From Robertmurraya_A mangrovi (lineage in GTDB: Bacteria; Bacillota; Bacilli; Bacillales; Cytobacillaceae): a stretch of 64,000 nucleotides of DNA. Positions within the stretch are counted from its first letter, which is position 1, and each line of letters starts with the position of its first letter. Shown piece by piece: positions 24,317-32,182 of the stretch. A program made the translations under genes and the position numbers. Below the pieces are notes generated by a model that saw nothing but the letters and a program-made list of their open reading frames with translations, was not told where the DNA came from and did not search any database. The stretch is from NCBI RefSeq assembly GCF_034427655.1, contig NZ_JAXOFX010000003.1, forward strand, positions 62,001 through 126,000, given 5' to 3'.

Positions 24317-25879
24317 ATGAAGGAAAATAAATTAGGGGTTGTATTTTACATATCAGTAACGGTAATTGCCCTGTTTGTTGTATGGGGTTTTATTTTACCT
24401 GAGAATTTATCAGAAACAGCCACAAAGGCATTGGATTTTACAACAAACAATTTTGGATGGTTATATTTATTTACTACGTTTATCTTTTTAGTATTTGCAT
24501 TTTATTTAGCGTTCGGCCCGTATGGAAGAATTAAGCTAGGAGGAGATGACGACGAGCCAGAGTTTTCTTATTATACTTGGTTCGCGATGTTGTTTTCTGC
24601 AGGTATGGGGATTGGTCTAGTATTCTGGGGTGTGGCTGAACCGATTTATCATTTCATTACACCGCCTTTAGATCAAGCGGTGGGAGGAACACCTGAAGCT
24701 GCGAGGTTGGCACTCCGGTATTCGTTCTTTCACTGGGGGCTACACCCGTGGGCTATATATACGATTATCGCGTTAGCATTGGCATACGCTCAATATCGAA
24801 AAGGAGAGTCGGCTTTAATCAGTTCGACTTTCAAGCCACTGCTAGGAGATCGAGTTAATGGGCCAATCGGGAAAGGAATTGATACATTGGCAGCGATTGC
24901 CACAGCGTTTGGTGTGGCGACTTCGTTAGGTCTTGGTACCCTTCAAATAAATGGAGGACTTAATCATGTACTAGGAATTCCAAATACCGTTTTCACCCAA
25001 TTAATGATTATTCTCATTGTTACCATTTTATATATGTTATCAGCTACAACAGGTTTAAACCGTGGAATTCGATATTTAAGTAACTTAAATTTAGGTTTGG
25101 CTGGTGGTTTATTACTCTTTGTACTAATCGTCGGTCCAACCTCGTTTATTGTGGATGCCTTTACAACCACGATCGGCGGATATTTAGGAAACATCATTCC
25201 GATGAGTTTCCGTTTAACACCATTCTCTCAAGGAACTTGGGTTGGAGCTTGGACGTTGTTTTACTGGGCATGGTGGATTGCTTGGGCACCATTTGTTGGG
25301 ACCTTTATTGCACGTGTATCTAAAGGAAGAACGATTAAAGAGTTTGTATTAGGCGTATTATTAGTACCGACTCTTTTAGGTGCCCTATGGTTTTCCGCAT
25401 TTGGGGGATCCGCCATCTTCTTCGATTTATTTGAACAAAAAGGAATTACAGAAGCAGTTAACCAGGATATGACAACCGCATTGTTTATTACACTTGAGCA
25501 GTTTCCTTGGGGGACACTCCTTGGGGTACTCGCCACTTTTTTAATTATTACGTTCTTTATCACATCGGCCGATTCAGCCACTTTTGTTCTAGGAATGTTA
25601 ACGTCTAAAGGGGTGTTAAATCCAGCAAACTCTACAAAAATTATTTGGGGGGTATTACAATCTTCCATTGCAGCAGTGTTATTGTGGAGCGGTGGGCTAG
25701 AAGGTTTACAAACAGCCTCGATTGTAGCTGCATTACCATTTGCAGTCATTATGCTCTTAATGGTGGTCTCTTTAAATAAAGCATTAAATCGAGAAGTAAA
25801 GGAACAGAGACTGAAAGAAAAATTGCGAATGAAAAAGTTGGAGCAGTTACTAAAGGAACTTGATCAAAAGCATTTATAA
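24317..25879 (+). CDS. BCCT-family betaine/choline/carnitine transporter
   Basis: 520 residues, about 12 spans. Family blocks include FSAGMGIGLVFWGVAEP near residue 95-110, the HWGLHPWAIY stretch and the betaine-binding region FYWAWWIAWAPFVGTFIARVSKGRT. The C-terminal tail is charged and helical, as in osmoregulated members. It would import glycine betaine or a related trimethylammonium compound with sodium or protons. Stands alone with its own terminator. Closest named relatives are OpuD and BetL, but the substrate cannot be fixed. Confidence 0.88.
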   Translation: MKENKLGVVFYISVTVIALFVVWGFILPENLSETATKALDFTTNNFGWLYLFTTFIFLVFAFYLAFGPYGRIKLGGDDDEPEFSYYTWFAMLFSAGMGIGLVFWGVAEPIYHFITPPLDQAVGGTPEAARLALRYSFFHWGLHPWAIYTIIALALAYAQYRKGESALISSTFKPLLGDRVNGPIGKGIDTLAAIATAFGVATSLGLGTLQINGGLNHVLGIPNTVFTQLMIILIVTILYMLSATTGLNRGIRYLSNLNLGLAGGLLLFVLIVGPTSFIVDAFTTTIGGYLGNIIPMSFRLTPFSQGTWVGAWTLFYWAWWIAWAPFVGTFIARVSKGRTIKEFVLGVLLVPTLLGALWFSAFGGSAIFFDLFEQKGITEAVNQDMTTALFITLEQFPWGTLLGVLATFLIITFFITSADSATFVLGMLTSKGVLNPANSTKIIWGVLQSSIAAVLLWSGGLEGLQTASIVAALPFAVIMLLMVVSLNKALNREVKEQRLKEKLRMKKLEQLLKELDQKHL

Positions 25880-25882
25880 TAT

Positions 25883-25921
25883 GGAGGAGTGTCCCTTAAT
25901 TTGGGGTGATGCTCCTTTTTT
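25883..25921 (+). terminator. Terminator of the BCCT transporter gene
   Basis: GGAGGAGTGTCCC (25883-25895) pairs with GGGGTGATGCTCC (25903-25915) and is followed by TTTTTTATT. Confidence 0.75.
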
Positions 25922-25964
25922 ATTATGGTAAAATATCCAAAAGAGTAGTTAGAGGATGAGAGCA

Positions 25965-26741
25965 TTGTTAGAAAAGTTTTCTGTACATATGAATGTATTC
26001 AATCAAGAAAGGATAATACGGGTTTACTTGCCTGTTAGTTATCAAGAAGGCGAAAATAACTATCCAGTTTTGTATATGCATGATGGTCAAAATGTATTCG
26101 ATGATAGTGAAGCAATAGGTGGGGTTTCATTAAAACTAAAAAGCTATTTAGATAAAAATGAACTAGATGTTATCGTTGTGGTGATTGACCAGAATAGTGA
26201 GGAACGCTTCAATGAATATAGTCCGTGGGTGGACGGGGAGTATGTAAAGAAGCTATTAGGACAGGCTAGTTCGTTAGGTGGAAAAGGCAAACAGTATATG
26301 GATTTTATTGTGCATGAATTAAAGCCGTTGATAGATGAGAAATATCGGACAAAAAAAGATTATACAGCTATGGCGGGTATCTCTTTAGGAGGACTCATTA
26401 CTACCTATGCAGCCTGCAAGTATCCGGAGATTTTTAAACATATTATCATCTTTTCCTCTGCCTTTTACCGAAACCAGGAAGATATTGAAAATCTAATCAA
26501 AGAGTCTGATTTATCTTTAATAGAAAGTTTTTATATGGATTGTGGTACGAGAGAAGGAGGAGAGAGCGAAAACGATAATATTTGTAGAGAGTTTTTAACC
26601 ACGAACCAAAGAGTCTATAATATCTTGAGAGAGAAATTACCAACGACAAGGTTTGAGATTATTAAAAATGCAAGTCATGGATATGTCTATTTTAAAGAGA
26701 GAAGGGCTGAATTGTTCACATTTGTAAAAAAGATTAGGTAA
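25965..26741 (+). CDS. Alpha/beta-hydrolase fold esterase (esterase D/Fes type)
   Basis: About 258 residues of the PF00756 esterase family: VLYMHDGQNVFDD, then nucleophile Ser in AGISLGGL near residue 145, and a C-terminal His in NASHGY. No signal peptide, so cytoplasmic. The family includes S-formylglutathione hydrolase, ferric-enterobactin esterase and carbohydrate esterases; the substrate is not apparent. TTG at 25965 has AGAGG at nine bases; an ATG nine bases earlier touches that site. Confidence 0.75.
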   Translation: MLEKFSVHMNVFNQERIIRVYLPVSYQEGENNYPVLYMHDGQNVFDDSEAIGGVSLKLKSYLDKNELDVIVVVIDQNSEERFNEYSPWVDGEYVKKLLGQASSLGGKGKQYMDFIVHELKPLIDEKYRTKKDYTAMAGISLGGLITTYAACKYPEIFKHIIIFSSAFYRNQEDIENLIKESDLSLIESFYMDCGTREGGESENDNICREFLTTNQRVYNILREKLPTTRFEIIKNASHGYVYFKERRAELFTFVKKIR

Positions 26742-26770
26742 TAAACGAGTGGTAGTGTAGAAAATAAGTA

Positions 26771-26799
26771 TTTACAGATATGAATAAGAGTTATATAAT
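26771..26799 (+). promoter_or_regulatory. Strong sigma-A promoter ahead of a 26-codon ORF
   Basis: TTTACA (26771-26776) and TATAAT (26794-26799) are 17 bases apart, close to the vegetative consensus. The next ribosome site is 25 bases further on. Confidence 0.75.
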
Positions 26800-26838
26800 T
26801 CTACTTGTTAGGAAATTATTCCAAAGGAGGTTGATATT

Positions 26839-26919
26839 GTGTTTCTATTCAAAATTCAATCAAGAACAAAAGAATTACGAAGTCCAATATGTAGCCTTCA
26901 AGCTGTAAAAATTTCTTAA
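26839..26919 (+). CDS. 26-residue peptide gene or small RNA unit
   Basis: AAAGGAGG, a perfect ribosome site, lies eight bases ahead of a GTG that opens 26 codons (MFLFKIQSRT ... QAVKIS) ending in TAA. A strong promoter (26771-26799) and an intrinsic terminator (26993-27022) frame it, so it is a complete short transcription unit. The peptide has a short hydrophobic start, basic middle and one Cys. It could be a functional peptide, a leader peptide for the downstream kinase, or the ORF of a dual-function RNA. Not recognised. Confidence 0.5.
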   Translation: MFLFKIQSRTKELRSPICSLQAVKIS

Positions 26920-26992
26920 TAATAGGAAACTAGTATACTCATAGTTCCTTTATTTTGAGCTTTTCTAAAAAGTTACATATATTTATCAATTC

Positions 26993-27022
26993 AGACTATC
27001 GTATTCACGGTAGTCTTTTTAT
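26993..27022 (+). terminator. Terminator after the 26-codon ORF
   Basis: AGACTATCG pairs with CGGTAGTCT (one G-T pair) around TATTCA, followed by TTTTTATT. It lies between the small ORF and the APH-like kinase gene, so it could also be an attenuator for the latter. Confidence 0.75.
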
Positions 27023-27083
27023 TATTTGACGGACCGTACTCCTAACATCTTTTGTTCTACTCATTCTAGGAGGAAAAACAAAA

Positions 27084-28025
27084 ATGATGAAATTGTCAGT
27101 CATGAAGAACTTTTTTGAGATGGAAAAAACGTATGTTTATCAATTATTAGAAAGATGGGGTCCGGATAAAGATTCTTTACGTTTTTTAAGAGCAAGTAGT
27201 AATTTTATTTTTACCTTTGAAAAAGAGGGCGAAAAATATATTCTAAGAATTACTCCTGAAGGGGATTGGGAGAAAATCAATCAAGAGCTTTTATTTTTAT
27301 CATACTTAAAAGACCATCCCGTTACTGTCAATCAACCGGTTCAATCCTATGAAGGAAACTTAATAGAGTCGATTCATACTCCAATGGGTGCACTTCATGG
27401 AGTGGTAGTTCAATTTCTACAAGGAAATTTAAAAGAAATAGAAGAGCTAAACGATGAGGAATATGTTTTATGGGGAGAGGCTTTAGGGAATCTCCATCAT
27501 TTATCCAGGTTATATCATGAGAAAGAAACGTCAACTTTAATCAATTTATTGAGTCCAATTACAGTTCAAGATGCTTTGGAGCAGAAGGAATATGACAAGG
27601 TTAGTGTGCATCTAAATAGTCTTAAGAGGACTTCACAAAACTATGGAAGAATTCATTTTGACTTTGAATTAGATAATTTAATCTGGGCTGGTAAAGAAGT
27701 GCAAATTATTGACTTTGAGGGTAGTCTGAGTGGTTGGTTTGCTGCAGATATAGCCTTTGCTTTAAGAGATTTATTTTCGAATGATGTGGATCTTTCAAAT
27801 AAGAATTTTCAATTGTTTATACAGGGGTATCGTACGAAAATGGAAATTTCAGAAGAGGAAATAAATCATATTCCTATGTTTATAAGATTCCATAACTATG
27901 TTACTTATGACCATTTGAAGCAAGTGGTTGATGTGCAGATTAATGAAGAAACACCTGAATGGCTTGCTGGTTTAGTGAATAAACTCGAACAGAAAATAGA
28001 AGGTTATCGAGCAACTTTCGGATAA
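27084..28025 (+). CDS. APH-family phosphotransferase (small-molecule kinase)
   Basis: 313 residues of the aminoglycoside phosphotransferase/choline kinase fold. An ATP-binding region with FTFEKEGEKYILRI is followed by the catalytic loop IHFDFELDNL (Brenner-type motif) and the metal-binding IIDFEG. These enzymes phosphorylate amino sugars, homoserine, choline or antibiotics; nothing here favours one. TAGGAGG lies ahead of the ATG pair at 27084 and 27087. A terminator-like hairpin precedes the gene. Confidence 0.8.
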   Translation: MMKLSVMKNFFEMEKTYVYQLLERWGPDKDSLRFLRASSNFIFTFEKEGEKYILRITPEGDWEKINQELLFLSYLKDHPVTVNQPVQSYEGNLIESIHTPMGALHGVVVQFLQGNLKEIEELNDEEYVLWGEALGNLHHLSRLYHEKETSTLINLLSPITVQDALEQKEYDKVSVHLNSLKRTSQNYGRIHFDFELDNLIWAGKEVQIIDFEGSLSGWFAADIAFALRDLFSNDVDLSNKNFQLFIQGYRTKMEISEEEINHIPMFIRFHNYVTYDHLKQVVDVQINEETPEWLAGLVNKLEQKIEGYRATFG

Positions 28026-28072
28026 GAAAAAAGGGACGCCTACAACTGTCATTATGTTGTAGGCGATATTTG
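28026..28072. terminator. Bidirectional terminator
   Basis: CGCCTACAAC (28037-28046) pairs with GTTGTAGGCG (28056-28065). ATATTTGTATT follows on the plus strand, and CCCTTTTTTC follows on the minus strand, ending the converging AlkD-like gene. Confidence 0.8.
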
Positions 28073-28074
28073 TA

Positions 28075-28746
28075 TTACTTAATGTGTTTTAAAGCCTCTC
28101 GTTTACTAAGGAGAGATAGAGGATGTTTCTCAACGAATTCTTTTACCCAAAAAGGGTTTGTCTTGGCATATTCCCTTAACACCCAACCAATCGCTTTATT
28201 AATGAAAAATTCTTTGCTACCAAGGTTTTCGACAATGATTTCAGCAAGAAGTTCCGTATCAGTATTCGTTTTGTATTTCAGCTGAAATAGGATCATGGTC
28301 CTTCTAAGCCAAATATTATCGCTGTTTCTCCACTTTAAACCAACGGTATGAATGAATGCAGGGTAGTGGTTAAACAAGTAGCCCACATGATTGCTCGCAA
28401 TGTGGTCCACTGTGTCCCACCAGGATTTAAGAGTAATCATTTTTTCGAGAAGAGGAACAAACTCGTCTTTAAGTTCCTTCTTTTTCTGCTTAAAATCTAT
28501 GAGTCCGATAGCAACGATCTGGAGTTCTCTTTCGGGCATAGCCCATAGTTCTAAGATAACTTCATGAAATTCTTCTTTTTTGGGTAAACCATGCTCTTTA
28601 ACAAAGTCTTTTAGTATAGCTCTTCTCTCAGGTGTTTTAATCCCGAAAAACTCAAATTGATCTCTCATATATTTTTTCATTGGAACGGCATTTGCTGGAT
28701 TGGCAAACAACATATAAGTTTGACGTAACTTTTCACTATATTTCAT
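28075..28746 (-). CDS. AlkD-like DNA alkylation repair glycosylase
   Basis: 223 residues, the size of AlkD, built of HEAT-like helical repeats. Family marks are YMRDQFEFFGIKTPERR near the N-terminus and SWWDTVDHIASNHVG in the middle, containing the Trp and Asp that recognise and excise alkylated bases; FFINKAIGWVLREYAKTNP follows. It would remove N3- and N7-alkylpurines from DNA. Single gene, convergent with the kinase. Confidence 0.88.
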   Translation of the reverse strand: MKYSEKLRQTYMLFANPANAVPMKKYMRDQFEFFGIKTPERRAILKDFVKEHGLPKKEEFHEVILELWAMPERELQIVAIGLIDFKQKKKELKDEFVPLLEKMITLKSWWDTVDHIASNHVGYLFNHYPAFIHTVGLKWRNSDNIWLRRTMILFQLKYKTNTDTELLAEIIVENLGSKEFFINKAIGWVLREYAKTNPFWVKEFVEKHPLSLLSKREALKHIK

Positions 28747-28910
28747 GATTTATACCTCTTATTCATTTGTTTTCATGATAGCATGTATAGTGTTTAAGTT
28801 CTACCACTCAGAAAATCAGACATAAGTCTTATTATATTTCAAACAACATACTGAGTTATCTTGTGCTGTTTTGCATTAGTCTTAAGATATTAATATTGAG
28901 GGAGTGTTTA

Positions 28911-29363
28911 ATGATGATAAAAGGCCTGTATGAAGCACATTTACCTGTAAGTAACCTTGAAAAATCCACTGAGTTCTATAGGGGATTAGGGTTGGAATTA
29001 GCTATTCAATATGAAAAAACGGCATTTTTTTGGATTGAAAAGAATGTAAGTTGGCTGGGCCTGTGGGAAGGTGAACAGGTTCGAACTAGTTATCATCCCT
29101 CATTAAGACATGTCGCCTTTCGTGTAGAGCTAGAAGATTTGAAAAAGGCGAAAGAATGGCTGAAGGAAAAAGGGATTATCATGCGTGAGGAATTTGGTTT
29201 CAAGCCAACTGAGCCGATTGTCATGCCCGACCAGGCACATGCAATGGTCTATTTTGATGACCCAGATGGAAACAGTATTGAGTTTATATGCAAATTAAAT
29301 GCAGAACCGGAAACTAAACCAAAAATGTATTTAAGTGACTGGGAAAAGGAGAGAAGGAATTAA
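28911..29363 (+). CDS. VOC-family (glyoxalase/bleomycin resistance) protein
   Basis: About 150 residues with two beta-alpha-beta-beta-beta halves: HLPVSNLEKSTEFYRGLGLE and RHVAFRVELEDLKKAKEWL, then FDDPDGNSIEF. These carry the His and Glu metal ligands of vicinal-oxygen-chelate enzymes. The start at 28911 has GAGGGAG upstream; a longer frame from 28863 lacks one. It is followed by a GNAT gene with only 2 bases between, so both are in one unit. Function could be glyoxalase, dioxygenase or drug binding. Confidence 0.78.
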   Translation: MMIKGLYEAHLPVSNLEKSTEFYRGLGLELAIQYEKTAFFWIEKNVSWLGLWEGEQVRTSYHPSLRHVAFRVELEDLKKAKEWLKEKGIIMREEFGFKPTEPIVMPDQAHAMVYFDDPDGNSIEFICKLNAEPETKPKMYLSDWEKERRN

Positions 29364-29365
29364 AA

Positions 29366-29836
29366 ATGGAGATTCGGCTGGCCATTGAAGAAGATTTAAA
29401 GTCAATTTTAAGTGTTTTAAATGAATCAGCACTTCATCTACAAAGGAAGGGAATCAATCAGTGGTCGTACCCTTGGAATTCACAAGTAATCCTAACAGAA
29501 GTTAGCGCTAATCATGCCTTTGTGTTAACAAAAGAAGATTTTGTGATTGGGACTTTTTTTATTCATGAAATAAAAGAGTTAAGTGATTTAGCAATTGAAG
29601 CTGATAGTAAGTATCTTTCTAAAGTTGCTTTAATGCCTGAATATCAAGGGAAGGGATTAGGAAAGATGATAACTGATTTTGCACAGTCATATGCTAAAAC
29701 TTCCAGAAAAGCTTTATATTTAGACTGTTGGGCGGGGAATGAAAAGTTAAAAAAGTTTTACTTGAGAAATGGCTTTGAATTTGTGGGGGTTTTTCCAGAA
29801 GAAGATTATTTTATTAGTGTATTTAAATTTAACTAA
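29366..29836 (+). CDS. GNAT-family N-acetyltransferase
   Basis: 156 residues with all GNAT parts: the acetyl-CoA loop PEYQGKGLGKMITDFA near residue 92-107 and the C-terminal LDCWAGNEKLKKFYLRNGFEFVG. AGAAGGA precedes the ATG. The gene is translationally close to the VOC gene upstream and ends with a terminator. The substrate is unknown. Confidence 0.82.
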   Translation: MEIRLAIEEDLKSILSVLNESALHLQRKGINQWSYPWNSQVILTEVSANHAFVLTKEDFVIGTFFIHEIKELSDLAIEADSKYLSKVALMPEYQGKGLGKMITDFAQSYAKTSRKALYLDCWAGNEKLKKFYLRNGFEFVGVFPEEDYFISVFKFN

Positions 29837-29873
29837 AGCTGATGATATTTATGAAAAACCTTTCTAACGTAAA

Positions 29874-29912
29874 AAAAGATCGTCTAACCTGGTTGGTTAA
29901 ACGATCTTTTTC
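29874..29912 (+). terminator. Terminator of the VOC-GNAT unit
   Basis: AAAAGATCGTCTAACC (29874-29889) pairs with GGTTAAACGATCTTTT (29895-29910) and is followed by TTC. Confidence 0.8.
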
Positions 29913-29975
29913 AATTAATCGCTTTTTTTTATGGGCTTTACTTAAAGTTATTATGGAATACAAACAATCAAATGT

Positions 29976-30272
29976 TTACAAGCTCTTTATATGCTCAATT
30001 TTAGCCGTTGCTTCATCCAGGTCCATATCAACAGTAGTGATCAACTCAATCACATGGCTGTGGGTGGCATAATTCCTTAATTCAAAATAAATCGTTGGTT
30101 TTTCGTTTTTTAAAATGGTTCCAAGTTCAAGTATAGGAATATAATCAAAGGTCGTTTGTATTCTATGTAAGGATTTAAAATAAGAAAAAAATTCAAAGGT
30201 ATTTCTTTTATCATCCTTATACTTTTCTAACAGCATTTCAAATTTTTTAATTGATAGTAAAAGCTCTTTCAT
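29976..30272 (-). CDS. Conserved-looking 98-residue protein, unknown
   Basis: 98 residues, soluble and mixed alpha/beta in appearance (ELLLSIKKFEMLLEKY at the start, ELITTVDMDLDEATAKI near the end). TAAGGAG lies seven to eight bases ahead of the ATG on the minus strand, which supports a real gene. The family is not recognised. It diverges from the histidine-phosphatase fusion gene and lies after the terminator of the GNAT unit. Confidence 0.6.
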   Translation of the reverse strand: MKELLLSIKKFEMLLEKYKDDKRNTFEFFSYFKSLHRIQTTFDYIPILELGTILKNEKPTIYFELRNYATHSHVIELITTVDMDLDEATAKIEHIKSL

Positions 30273-30420
30273 TGGTGCACTCCTTATTTGAAACTAGTGT
30301 AAATTATAATTTAGTAGAGGGTACGAGTAAACATGGTGGAAAAATGTACCGGTTAAAAAGTGAAAAAGTGGGAATGAAACTTCCAATCATGTATGATGAT
30401 TTTGAAGGAGTGCGTAGTGA

Positions 30421-31506
30421 ATGTTGATAAAAATGAAAAGAGAGTTTTTGGAAAGTCTTGATGATTCTTTACTTGGAGGGATGTGCTTTGAACCCTTCAT
30501 CCCATTAATTCAAGGTAAAGGTATAAAGGTAAAACAGTCTGTCTATAATCAGCTAACAAAAGGTCAACAAGCCTTGTTTTTATTCTATGCTTTTTATAAC
30601 CATGCAAAAAATAGTTTAGCGGAGTTTTATTGGTGGGGCGCCTATTATTATGCACAGCCAAAAACTTGGTCGAAAATAAAAGATAGTTTACTATACTTTC
30701 ATTGTCAGGAGATGTTTGAACTTTTTCTAGATACAGAGAGTCTTTTCTCATCAATGAATTATGCGACCAATCTTGAAGACTTTCAAGCAGCCTATGATGA
30801 TCTTAATAAAAATCAAAACCTCTTGGAAGGAGTAACTCAGCTTAACAACAGATTTAATAAGATCTCTCCCTCCACCCTTATGTTAATAGGGGATTATATC
30901 AAAAAGAACCCCATAGATTTTATCGAGTTAGAAGATATAGAGAGTAGAAATATGACAACCGTATATTTTGTAAGACATGCCCATTCAACTTATACACCAA
31001 ATGAATTTAAACGTCCTTTGTCCGAAAAAGGAGAAGCAGATGCTAAGAAGGTTACTCATGTGTTAAGGTTTGAAAATATAGATGTCGTTTTATCTAGCCC
31101 GTACTTAAGAGCGATTCAAACGGTTGAGGGGCTAGCTCATCTGATAGGAAGTAAAGTAGAAATCGAGGAAGGCTTTAAGGAAAGGAAGCTTACTGAGAAG
31201 TCGGCCGAAGATTTTAATGAAGCTATTATGAAGGTTTGGGAGGACGAAACATTTTTTTGGGAAGGTGGGGAGTCCAATCTAGTTGCCCAGCAGAGGGGAG
31301 TGGAGGCAACTCTTCAAGTTCTTGAACGTTACAAGGGAAAAAATATCGTGATTGGAACCCATGGAAATATTATGGTTTTAATCATGAACTACTTTGATTC
31401 AAAATACCATTTTGATTTTTGGAAGAAACTTGATATGCCTGATATTTATAAGTTATCTTTTGAAGATGATTTATTAATTAACGTAGAAAGACTATGGGGA
31501 AAATAG
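30421..31506 (+). CDS. Histidine phosphatase with an extra N-terminal domain
   Basis: 361 residues. The C-terminal part from about 178 is a histidine-phosphatase (phosphoglycerate-mutase-like) domain: catalytic RHAHS at 185-189, SSPYLRAIQT, the acid region EGG and GTHGN. Residues 1-175 form an all-alpha domain with aromatic stretches (FLFYAFYNHAKNSLAEFYWWGAYYYAQP) that I do not recognise in stand-alone phosphatases. No ribosome site is visible ahead of the internal Met178, so this is one fusion protein. The N-terminal part may set substrate or partner choice. Confidence 0.8.
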   Translation: MLIKMKREFLESLDDSLLGGMCFEPFIPLIQGKGIKVKQSVYNQLTKGQQALFLFYAFYNHAKNSLAEFYWWGAYYYAQPKTWSKIKDSLLYFHCQEMFELFLDTESLFSSMNYATNLEDFQAAYDDLNKNQNLLEGVTQLNNRFNKISPSTLMLIGDYIKKNPIDFIELEDIESRNMTTVYFVRHAHSTYTPNEFKRPLSEKGEADAKKVTHVLRFENIDVVLSSPYLRAIQTVEGLAHLIGSKVEIEEGFKERKLTEKSAEDFNEAIMKVWEDETFFWEGGESNLVAQQRGVEATLQVLERYKGKNIVIGTHGNIMVLIMNYFDSKYHFDFWKKLDMPDIYKLSFEDDLLINVERLWGK

Positions 31507-31613
31507 GGTAAACTTGTGGTTGAAGTAGTCAATATTTACGTTTAACTAGTTGGAACAAATGAGGAAGTAAAAATAATGGCTTTCCAAAAAAGCGAAAACG
31601 TGTTAAAATTTAC

Positions 31614-31633
31614 ATAAGAACAAATGTTCTTAT
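31614..31633. promoter_or_regulatory. Palindromic operator-like site ahead of the YjdN-like gene
   Basis: ATAAGAAC and GTTCTTAT form perfect 8-base arms around AAAT, just upstream of the ribosome site AAAGGAG. Such placement near the transcription start is typical for a repressor operator. No regulator gene is adjacent. Confidence 0.45.
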
Positions 31634-31648
31634 AAAAGGAGTGTTGAA

Positions 31649-32074
31649 ATGATAACGGGAGTCTATCCTTATTTGGTAATGAATGGAAATGGAAAAGAAG
31701 CAGTCTCCTTCTATGAGCATGCTTTGGATGCAAAAGTTATTAGTGTCCAAACGTTTGGAGATATGCCATCTAACCCTGATTATCCTACACCAGATGATAC
31801 AAAAGATCGCATTTTAAATGCACAATTAAAAGTTGGTAGCATTGACCTTATGATATCTGATACATTTCCAGGTAGTCCTTACCAACTTGGGTCACAGGTA
31901 ACTATTGCCATCACCATTAACGATATTGAAAAATCTAAAGAAGTCTTTGAAAGACTACAAGCTGGTGGCAAAGTGGGTATGCCACTACAGGAAACGTTTT
32001 GGAGTCCTTTATATGGCCAAGTAATTGACAAATTTGGGGTCCAATGGCAGGTATCAACTGAACTTAATCAATAA
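31649..32074 (+). CDS. YjdN/PhnB-like VOC-family protein
   Basis: 141 residues. The opening YLVMNGNGKEAVSFYEHALDAK and the internal DRILNAQLKVGSIDLMISD place it in the PhnB/YjdN branch of the VOC superfamily, whose function is mostly unknown and which lacks several metal ligands. WSPLYGQVIDKFGVQWQVS closes the fold. AAAAGGAG lies ahead of the ATG. A palindrome at 31614-31633 may control it. Confidence 0.82.
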   Translation: MITGVYPYLVMNGNGKEAVSFYEHALDAKVISVQTFGDMPSNPDYPTPDDTKDRILNAQLKVGSIDLMISDTFPGSPYQLGSQVTIAITINDIEKSKEVFERLQAGGKVGMPLQETFWSPLYGQVIDKFGVQWQVSTELNQ

Positions 32075-32080
32075 TACATA

Positions 32081-32182
32081 AGCACCATCTTTATTTTGAT
32101 ATTCTTTTCGAAAAAGTGGGTAATAATAGGTTATGTTATAGAAAACAGTATGGCGAAAAGAGTCTTTATTTTGATGGTGCTC
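32081..32182. repeat. Hairpin apparently interrupted by a 62-base insert with 13-base direct repeats
   Basis: AGCACCATC (32081-32089) and GATGGTGCT (32173-32181) are complementary arms 83 bases apart. The 13-mer TCTTTATTTTGAT occurs at 32088-32100 and again at 32163-32175, flanking 62 bases that start ATTCTTTTCG and end CGAAAAGAG. Removing one repeat and the insert leaves a perfect hairpin with loop TTTATTTT. The right arm lies in the last codons of the minus-strand kinase gene; the element lies between converging genes. Confidence 0.5.

Noticed and set aside
29842..30072. 76-codon plus-strand frame opposite the 98-residue protein
   Set aside because: It runs across the terminator hairpin at 29874-29912 and is antisense to the better supported minus-strand gene with TAAGGAG site.
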